From Oscillibacter sp. (GTDB taxonomy: Bacteria > Bacillota > Clostridia > Oscillospirales > Oscillospiraceae), in contig JAAWIL010000113.1 in assembly GCA_022796315.1 (NCBI GenBank), forward strand, positions 1-6,744: DNA of 6,744 bases, given 5' to 3'. The notes below the pieces were generated by a model. It saw only the letters and a list, made by a program, of their open reading frames with translations. It was not told where the DNA came from and searched no databases. A program made the translations under genes and the position numbers. Positions within the stretch are counted from its first letter, which is position 1. Every line of letters begins with the position of its first letter. This document shows, piece by piece, positions 1-4,473 of this stretch.

Positions 1-95
1 CTCGCAGGAATCCTGACGGATTTCAAGAGTTTCTGACGCAGCCAGACGAAAAATTTTCCGTCAAGATGCGTGCCGGCGCCTATTGGTACAGCTTC
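1..95. repeat. Left half of a long imperfect palindromic repeat, including a 26-bp terminal direct repeat
   Basis: Bases 1-26 are identical, in the same orientation, to 6719-6744. Bases 79-95 are the exact reverse complement of 6653-6669, and 27-33 (GAGTTTC) the reverse complement of 6715-6721 (GAAACTC). The interval between these matched blocks is 45 nt on both sides, so the two ends form equal 69-nt arms of a diverged palindrome. The 26-bp segment carries its own small dyad, AATCC-TGAC-GGATT. The arm ends exactly at the yitT stop codon, so in RNA it could serve as a 3' stem-loop. The unit looks like an intergenic palindromic repeat of a class unrelated in sequence to the GTAG hairpins near the RAYT gene. 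Its family is not known to me. Confidence 0.7.
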
Positions 96-950
96 TCAGA
101 GCTCATCCTTCCGGTAAACCCCGAAGCCCTCGCCCAGGACCTCCCTGGCGTCGCACACGATCAGAAAGGCCCTCTCGTCCAGCTCGTGGACCTGGCGCTT
201 GATGGTCACAATCTCCCGCTGGCGGAAGGCGATCATCAGCACCCGCTTCTCCGCGCCGGTGTAGGCCCCCTCCCCCTGGAGGATCGTGACCCCCCGGCCC
301 TGCCGGCACATGAGGACCTCCGCGATCTCCTGCCAGCGGTCGGAGACAATGTAGGCCACCTTGGTCAGATCCATGCCGTAGAGCACCGTGTCCGCCACCT
401 GGCTGGCCACAAACATGGCCACGCCGCCGTACAGCGCCGCCTCGACGCTGTCAAAGGCCGCCGCCACCGCCGCCAGCGCCGCCAGGTCCGGCACCAGAAT
501 CAGCTTCCCCAGGGGCAGCCAGGGGAATTTCAGCTTCAGCAGCCGCCCGATGATGTCCGTGCCGCCGCTGGTGGCCCCCTGGGTGAACACCATGCCCAGT
601 CCCAGACCCATCAGCGCCCCGCCGCACAGGGCCGCCAGCATGGGGTCCATGGCGGGGAAGCGCCACAGGCCGAAGAGGTCGATGGCGGCGGAGCTCACCG
701 CCATGGAGAAGAGGGAGGAGGCCAGCAGGTGGAACCCCAGCAGCCGCCAGCCCACCAGAAAGATGGGCACATTCAGCAAAAAGGTCAGCGCGCCTACGGA
801 GAGCGCCGGGAACAGCACGTTGCCCACCTGAGCCAGCCCCGTGACGCCGGCCATGCCCACCTGGTTGGCCTCGAAAAACGCGGCGAAGGCCAGGGAATAG
901 AGCACAGACCCGGCGAAAATGATCCCATAGCTCCTCAGCAGCTTCTTCAT
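96..950 (-). CDS. YitT family membrane protein (DUF161/DUF2179)
   Basis: This 284-residue protein has the two-part YitT layout: an N-terminal multi-spanning membrane region and a C-terminal soluble DUF2179-type domain. Hydrophobic stretches lie near residues 8-26, 33-48, 50-72, 73-93, 103-124 and 150-190. The family-typical Gly/Thr-rich turn is at 122-134 (FTQGATSGGTDII). The soluble domain spans about 197-280, with VTILQGEGAYTG and a REIVTIKRQVHELD segment. The length is usual for the family. The ATG start is preceded by AGGAGGG at suitable spacing. It lies 64 nt downstream of parC on the same strand with no obvious terminator between, so co-transcription is plausible. Family members are conserved inner-membrane proteins with no well-established substrate, and no transport function is claimed. 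The last four residues, KDEL, are coincidental in a bacterium. Confidence 0.93.
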   Translation of the reverse strand: MKKLLRSYGIIFAGSVLYSLAFAAFFEANQVGMAGVTGLAQVGNVLFPALSVGALTFLLNVPIFLVGWRLLGFHLLASSLFSMAVSSAAIDLFGLWRFPAMDPMLAALCGGALMGLGLGMVFTQGATSGGTDIIGRLLKLKFPWLPLGKLILVPDLAALAAVAAAFDSVEAALYGGVAMFVASQVADTVLYGMDLTKVAYIVSDRWQEIAEVLMCRQGRGVTILQGEGAYTGAEKRVLMIAFRQREIVTIKRQVHELDERAFLIVCDAREVLGEGFGVYRKDEL

Positions 951-1014
951 GTGTCCCTCCTGTCAGATTGCGGCGGAAACAAACGGCCCGTCCCGGCGTC
1001 TTCCTCCGCTCCGG

Positions 1015-3288
1015 TTACGTTTGGGGAACTCCGGAGTCCTCCCCGTCCAGCAGCCCGATCTGCTGCTCCTCGCTGTCCTCCTGGCGCAGCAGCGCCCCGG
1101 CGGCGGGAATGGCCCGGGCGCGGTAGCGGCTCGGGTTGGCGATGGGCGTCTCCTCCAGGACCCGCGCGGTCTCCAGGCGGTACTTGGGCTTCAGATTCAG
1201 CACCGCCACGCCCTGGGTGGACCGGGTGGCCTTGGAGGACAGCATGGCCGTGTGAAGGATCAGGCACCGGGGCTCCGTGGAGTACACGGCCAGCTCGCAG
1301 TCCTGTTTGATGTGACAGATGCACGCCAGGGGGGACTTGTCGGAGTAGGCCCCCGTGAGCTTGCGGCGGTTGGAGGTGGTCTTGTAGGCCGTCAGGTCTA
1401 CCCGGGCCGCCTTGCCGTTTTCAAAGAAGAACAGCAGCGCTCCGGCGTAGTCCGGTCCCGGCAGCACCGCGTACACCACGCTCTCCCCGGCGTCCATGTG
1501 GAGCTTCGCCGGCAGGTAATCCCCCAGGACGCTGGCCTTGGCGTCGTCAAACTCGCTGAGGCGGGTCTTGTATACCTGGCACTTGTCCGTAAAGAACATA
1601 ATCTCTGCCGCGGAGGTGGTCTCAAAGCTCTGGCGGAGGCCGTCGCCCTCCTTGAACTTCTGCTCCCCGCTCATCCGCAGGCTCTGGGGGGTAATCTTCT
1701 TGAAATACCCCTCCCGGGAGAGGAAGACATGGACGGGGTATTCCTCTGCGTCCTCGGTCTCGTTGTAGACCTCGATCTCGTGGCTGTAGACCAGGGTGGT
1801 GCGGCGGGGCTCGCCGTACTTCTTGGCCGTCGCCCCCAGCTCGTCCGCGAGGATCTTCTTCACCCGCCGGGGGGTGTTGAGAATGTCCTCCAGGTCCTCA
1901 ATTTCCTCCTGGAGCGCGGCGGTCTCCTGGACCCGCTTCAGGATATACTCCTTGTTGATGTTGCGGAGCTTGATCTCCGCCACGTACTCCGCCTGAACCT
2001 GGTCGATGCCAAAGCCAATCATCAGGTTGGGGAGGACCTCGGACTCCTCCTCCGTCTCCCGGATGATCTTGATGGCCTTGTCAATGTCCAGCAGGATGCG
2101 CTTGAGGCCCTTGAGGAGGTGGAGCTTTTCCCGCCTCTTCTGCAGGACGAAGTGTACCCGCCTCCGGACGGACTCAGTCCGCCAGGCGGTCCACTCCTCC
2201 AGCACCTGCCGGACCCCCAGCACTTGGGGCTGCCCGGCGATCAGCACGTTGAAGTTGCAGGAGAAGGCGTCCTCCAGGGGCGTCTGCTTGTAGAGCTTCG
2301 CCATCAGCTTGTCCGGGTCCGCGCCCCGCTTCAGGTCGATGGCCAGCTTGAGGCCGGAGAGGTCCGTCTCGTCCCGCATATCGGCGATTTCCTTGGCCCG
2401 GCCCGCCTTGATGAGCTCCGCCACCTTGTCCAGAATCGCCTCCACCGTGGTGGAGTAGGGGATCTCGTAGACCTCGATGAGGTGCTCCTCCTTGACATAG
2501 CGGTACTTGGCCCGCACCCGCACGCTGCCCCGGCCGGTGTTGTAGATGTCCCGCAGAGCCGCCGGGTCGCAGATCAGCTCGCCGCCGGTGGGGAAGTCCG
2601 GGGCCAGCAGGGTCTCCGTCAGGTCGCAGTCCGGGTTTTTGAGGTAGGCCGCCGCGGTCTCGCAGACCTCTTTCAGGTTGAACCCGCAGAACTGGGAGGC
2701 CATGCCCACGGCGATGCCGCTGTTGGCGGAGACCAGGATATTGGGGAAGGTGGTGGGCAGGAGGGCGGGCTCCTTCATGGTGTTGTCGTAGTTGTCCACG
2801 AAGTCCACGGTGTCGCTGTCGATGTCCCGGAAGATCTCCTGGCAGATGGGGGTCAGCTTGGCCTCGGTGTACCGGGGCGCCGCGCAGGACATATCCCGGG
2901 AGTAGTGCTTGCCGAAGTTGCCCTTGGAGTCCACAAAGGGCGTCAGCAGCGCCCCATAGCCCCTGGAGAGGCGGACCATGGTGTCGTAGATGGGCCCGTC
3001 TCCGTGGGGGTTCAGGCGCATGGTCTGGCCCACGATGTTGGCGGACTTGGTCCGGGCCCCGGTGAGAAGGCCCATCTTGTACATGGTGTAGAGGAGCTTG
3101 CGGTGGGAGGGCTTGAAGCCGTCGATCTCCGGAATGGCCCGGGAGACGATCACGCTCATGGCATAGGGCATGTAGTTGGTCTCCAGGGTGTCGGTGATGG
3201 GCTGCTCCACCACGGCGGCCCGGAGGCCCAGAACGTTGGGGTTGGCGGCTTTTGGTTTCTTCTCGTTTGGTGTTTTCTTCTTCGGCAT
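1015..3288 (-). CDS. parC: Type IIA DNA topoisomerase subunit A, topoisomerase IV-like
   Basis: This 757-residue protein is the DNA breakage-reunion subunit, expected to pair with the ParE-like protein at 4474-6468 for ATP-driven strand passage. After a basic tail (about 1-20) comes the winged-helix core, with IDGFKPSHRKLLYTMY at 55-70 and NPHGDGPIYD at 93-102. The catalytic Arg-Tyr pair is R139/Y140 in APRYTEAKL. The conserved SGIAVGMAS segment (190-198) holds the Ile that intercalates DNA in homologues. A coiled-coil/tower region lies near 370-480, with a beta-pinwheel-like C-terminal domain from about 500. No GyrA-box (QRRGGKG-like) is visible, which favours topoisomerase IV over gyrase. 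The position equivalent to E. coli GyrA Ser83 is Gly98, while Asp102 matches Asp87. The start is 15 nt after the XRE stop. The only AAGGA overlaps that stop and lies 12 nt from the ATG, suggesting weak or coupled initiation. It is more divergent than standard ParC or GyrA. Confidence 0.92.
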   Translation of the reverse strand: MPKKKTPNEKKPKAANPNVLGLRAAVVEQPITDTLETNYMPYAMSVIVSRAIPEIDGFKPSHRKLLYTMYKMGLLTGARTKSANIVGQTMRLNPHGDGPIYDTMVRLSRGYGALLTPFVDSKGNFGKHYSRDMSCAAPRYTEAKLTPICQEIFRDIDSDTVDFVDNYDNTMKEPALLPTTFPNILVSANSGIAVGMASQFCGFNLKEVCETAAAYLKNPDCDLTETLLAPDFPTGGELICDPAALRDIYNTGRGSVRVRAKYRYVKEEHLIEVYEIPYSTTVEAILDKVAELIKAGRAKEIADMRDETDLSGLKLAIDLKRGADPDKLMAKLYKQTPLEDAFSCNFNVLIAGQPQVLGVRQVLEEWTAWRTESVRRRVHFVLQKRREKLHLLKGLKRILLDIDKAIKIIRETEEESEVLPNLMIGFGIDQVQAEYVAEIKLRNINKEYILKRVQETAALQEEIEDLEDILNTPRRVKKILADELGATAKKYGEPRRTTLVYSHEIEVYNETEDAEEYPVHVFLSREGYFKKITPQSLRMSGEQKFKEGDGLRQSFETTSAAEIMFFTDKCQVYKTRLSEFDDAKASVLGDYLPAKLHMDAGESVVYAVLPGPDYAGALLFFFENGKAARVDLTAYKTTSNRRKLTGAYSDKSPLACICHIKQDCELAVYSTEPRCLILHTAMLSSKATRSTQGVAVLNLKPKYRLETARVLEETPIANPSRYRARAIPAAGALLRQEDSEEQQIGLLDGEDSGVPQT

Positions 3289-3303
3289 ATGATTTACGAT
3301 TCC

Positions 3304-3534
3304 TTACTCAACTTTTTCACCGGGATATGGCTCCCGGGTCTCGGTCTGCTTTAGCAAATAGTCCACACTGGTATGATAAAATTTTGCAAGGCGAACCAAG
3401 ATTTCATCCGTCCACGGCTGTTGTCCCGTTTCCAAATAACTGTATTTACGCTGTGAGATGCCAATCGCTTCCGCGACCGCGCTTTGTGACAAATCTCGGT
3501 CTTCCCGCAAGTCTCGTATTCTCGTTTCCATCAT
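3304..3534 (-). CDS. Small XRE-family helix-turn-helix transcriptional regulator
   Basis: This 76-residue protein is almost entirely a Cro/CI-type HTH domain. RIRDLREDRDLSQSAVAEA (5-23) carries helices 1 and 2, GIS (25-27) is the turn, and QRKYSYLETGQQP (28-40) is the recognition helix with the family's Y-x-x-x-E-x-G-x-x-P pattern. EILVRLAKFYHTSVDYLL (44-61) holds helices 4 and 5. The tail is short and polar, with no second domain. Two ATG codons stand in tandem (3534 and 3531). GGGTG sits 2 nt before the first, so the second gives better spacing. The gene diverges from the RHH gene across two inverted repeats, which suggests autoregulation. Its stop lies 15 nt before parC in the same frame, so the two are probably co-transcribed. 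Base composition is lower in GC than the topoisomerase genes, consistent with acquisition. Its target is unknown. Confidence 0.88.
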   Translation of the reverse strand: MMETRIRDLREDRDLSQSAVAEAIGISQRKYSYLETGQQPWTDEILVRLAKFYHTSVDYLLKQTETREPYPGEKVE

Positions 3535-3556
3535 ATCACCCTGGTAGAGAATACAT

Positions 3557-3573
3557 TAGATGTAATTTATCTA
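3557..3573. promoter_or_regulatory. Candidate second operator, imperfect inverted repeat
   Basis: TAGATGTA (3557-3564), one spacer base, then TTTATCTA (3566-3573). This is the same 8+1+8 layout as the inner part of the perfect palindrome at 3578-3602, with two changed bases in the left half-site. The two centres (3565 and 3590) are 25 bp apart. It lies nearer the XRE start, where a minus-strand promoter should be, although I see no convincing -35 hexamer on that strand. Confidence 0.5.
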
Positions 3574-3602
3574 TTGCATTTTAGATAAAATTTATCTAAA
3601 AT
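3574..3602 (+). promoter_or_regulatory. Candidate promoter of the RHH gene
   Basis: TTGCAT (3574-3579) and TAAAAT (3597-3602) are separated by 17 bp, the optimal sigma70 spacing. The -10 matches 5 of 6 consensus bases and the -35 only 3 of 6. Initiation would fall near 3609, giving a very short leader before the ATG at 3621. The spacer and -10 lie inside the perfect palindrome at 3578-3602, so a protein bound there should block RNA polymerase. Confidence 0.5.
3578..3602. promoter_or_regulatory. Perfect 25-bp palindrome, candidate operator between XRE and RHH genes
   Basis: The 12-bp arms ATTTTAGATAAA and TTTATCTAAAAT are exact reverse complements around a single central A at 3590. The site sits in the 86-bp gap between two divergent genes that both encode DNA-binding proteins. 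A long perfect dyad overlapping a promoter is what an autoregulatory operator for a dimeric repressor looks like. Which of the two proteins binds cannot be told from sequence. Confidence 0.7.
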
Positions 3603-3620
3603 AGAGGTGAGGTGATTTAT

Positions 3621-3788
3621 ATGAATGATTACAAGCGTCAAAAGAAGGTCGTCCACGTCTCTTTAACTCTGCAAGACTATAACCGCCTTTCCAAACTGGC
3701 GGTGGAATCCGGCAGAACGCCGTCAGGATACCTCCGCTGGCTGCTGCACCGGCATTTCAGGGAGAATGCCCGTCATGCTCCTGATTGA
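3621..3788 (+). CDS. Small ribbon-helix-helix (Arc/MetJ-type) DNA-binding protein
   Basis: This 55-residue ORF starts at an ATG behind GAGGTGAGGTGA, a strong ribosome-binding region ending 5 nt before the start. The fold pattern is clear: a basic lead (KRQKK, 5-9), an alternating beta strand VVHVSLT (10-16) that would insert into the major groove, helix A QDYNRLSKLAVES (18-30), a GRTP turn (31-34), and helix B SGYLRWLLHRHF (35-46). The tail RENARHAPD looks unstructured. Proteins of this type repress their own promoter as dimers and are often antitoxins or plasmid/phage regulators. No toxin partner is evident here. The gene ends inside the 3' end of the oppositely oriented RAYT gene (32-nt overlap), so its tail may have been replaced when the RAYT arrived. 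Confidence 0.75.
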   Translation: MNDYKRQKKVVHVSLTLQDYNRLSKLAVESGRTPSGYLRWLLHRHFRENARHAPD

Positions 3789-4377
3789 GGAGCCATTGCA
3801 GGGGGTTGTTTTGGATATATTGGCGGGTGGCGTCAAGGTCCTCGTCATTGCGGATAATGTGGTCGTAATATCCTCGCTGCCAGATGGACTGCCCAACTTC
3901 TCTGGAAACCGCCCTCTTAAACTGTTGAATGACGGTCGAAATTCCCGCCGCCGTAGGGGCGGCAACCTGCCGCCCGTCCCCCGCGACCTCCGGACTGTCA
4001 TCCCGTCCGCCCTCCGCAGCCTCCAGCCTTTTCAGCTCCAGCAGCAGGTGCACATGATCCGGCATGATGATAAACATCTCCACGGTCACATTTTGGTAAC
4101 GGCGAGGAATTTCACGAATGGCACCTTCCACGGCAATCCCCCAAGGGGTCAGGATGATTTCATGGAGCGGTTGGACGGAAGTCCGGGAGCCGCCGGGGGA
4201 CGGGCGATTGATAATCGCCCCTACAGGCGTTGCGCCGGCCGAAAATGCAATAGAAGACAGGATATTCATTCCCCGTTCCCGGGTACAGATTGTCACAAAA
4301 TAATACCCCGGTTTCCCATAATTGTATTGGGGCAGGCGGAGCGGTTTCCGATGTGGAATTTGATTGATAATTCCCAT
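3757..4377 (-). CDS. REP-associated tyrosine transposase (RAYT, Y1/HUH family)
   Basis: This 206-residue single-strand DNA transposase has an N-terminal signature RKPLRLPQYNYGKPGYYFVTICTRERG (10-36). A HUH pair, H108/H110, lies in MPDHVHLLL. IQQFKRAVSREVG (150-162) precedes WQRGYYDHIIR (166-176), where Y171 is the candidate nucleophile, and YIQNNPLQW (187-195) closes the domain. The family copies or moves REP hairpins bearing a GTAG guide, and such hairpins lie inside and just upstream of this gene. I chose the ATG at 4377 because GGGGAGGG precedes it by 5 nt and the usual family N-terminus follows. An in-frame ATG at 4443 would add 22 residues translated from the REP copy at 4395-4443. Two low-complexity insertions, about 42-70 and 117-146, coincide with hairpin sequence. 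The frame is intact with no premature stop, so it may be active. It sits between the parE and parC genes. Confidence 0.9.
   Translation of the reverse strand: MGIINQIPHRKPLRLPQYNYGKPGYYFVTICTRERGMNILSSIAFSAGATPVGAIINRPSPGGSRTSVQPLHEIILTPWGIAVEGAIREIPRRYQNVTVEMFIIMPDHVHLLLELKRLEAAEGGRDDSPEVAGDGRQVAAPTAAGISTVIQQFKRAVSREVGQSIWQRGYYDHIIRNDEDLDATRQYIQNNPLQWLLNQEHDGHSP
3953..4001 (+). repeat. REP-like element inside the RAYT coding sequence, copy 1 of a 49-bp repeat
   Basis: GTAG (3953-3956) is followed directly by a perfect hairpin: 8-bp stem GGGCGGCA/TGCCGCCC with loop ACC (3957-3975). GTAG plus hairpin is the layout recognised by RAYT proteins in the best-studied REP systems. The repeat continues for 26 more bases to 4001. 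Over 49 bp it differs from 4395-4443 at only three positions. On the minus strand the hairpin is translated as residues 135-142 (GRQVAAPT) of the transposase. A partial extra copy of the tail, CCTCCGCAGCCTCC, follows at 4011-4024. Confidence 0.85.
4202..4224 (-). repeat. REP-like GTAG hairpin of different stem sequence, inside the RAYT gene
   Basis: Read on the minus strand: GTAG (4224-4221), then stem GGGCGATT, loop ATC, stem AATCGCCC. It has the same 4+8+3+8 geometry as the hairpins at 3953 and 4395, but the last four stem base pairs differ (GATT versus GGCA) and the orientation is opposite. It encodes transposase residues 52-59 (VGAIINRP) in frame, in a loop between the N-terminal strand and the HUH motif. 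Confidence 0.75.
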
Positions 4378-4394
4378 CCGTACCCTCCCCGCAT

Positions 4395-4443
4395 GTAGGG
4401 GCGGCAACCTGCCGCCCGTCCTCCGCAGCCTCCGGACTGTCAT
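4395..4443 (+). repeat. REP-like element between parE and RAYT genes, copy 2 of the 49-bp repeat
   Basis: GTAG (4395-4398) plus hairpin GGGCGGCA-ACC-TGCCGCCC (4399-4417), then a tail to 4443 that matches 3979-4001 closely. It occupies half of the 96-nt gap between the parE stop and the RAYT start. In the parE transcript the complementary stem could fold and protect the parE 3' end. No U-tract follows, so it is not a classical terminator. Confidence 0.85.
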
Positions 4444-4473
4444 TTCCTGGCCCCATACTCTCCAAGCCGTCCC

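Noticed and set aside
96..107. C-terminal KDEL on the YitT protein
   Set aside because: It is an ER-retention signal only in eukaryotes and has no meaning in a bacterial membrane protein.
66..1310. A 414-codon plus-strand frame over yitT and the parC 3' end
   Set aside because: It spans two minus-strand genes and the gap between them, is rich in His/Gln/Arg/Pro, and shows no domain. The yitT frame has proper membrane segments and a good start.
2454..2476. A GTAGGGG string inside parC resembling the REP guide
   Set aside because: The following bases do not form the 8-bp stem with 3-nt loop, and parC codons account for the sequence.
949..3354. An 801-codon open frame on the plus strand opposite parC
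   Set aside because: It is antisense to a clear topoisomerase gene with catalytic motifs. Its translation is Leu/Gly/Val/His-rich without domains, as expected of GC-rich DNA read backwards.
3719..3732. CCGTCAGGA in the RHH gene, shared with the terminal palindrome on the minus strand
   Set aside because: Only nine bases match and the flanks diverge, so chance is the simplest explanation.
4378..4443. An upstream ATG that would extend the RAYT protein by 22 residues
   Set aside because: The extra residues are translated from REP sequence, the ATG lacks a good ribosome-binding site, and the start at 4377 has GGGGAGGG and the family N-terminus. Kept only as an alternative.
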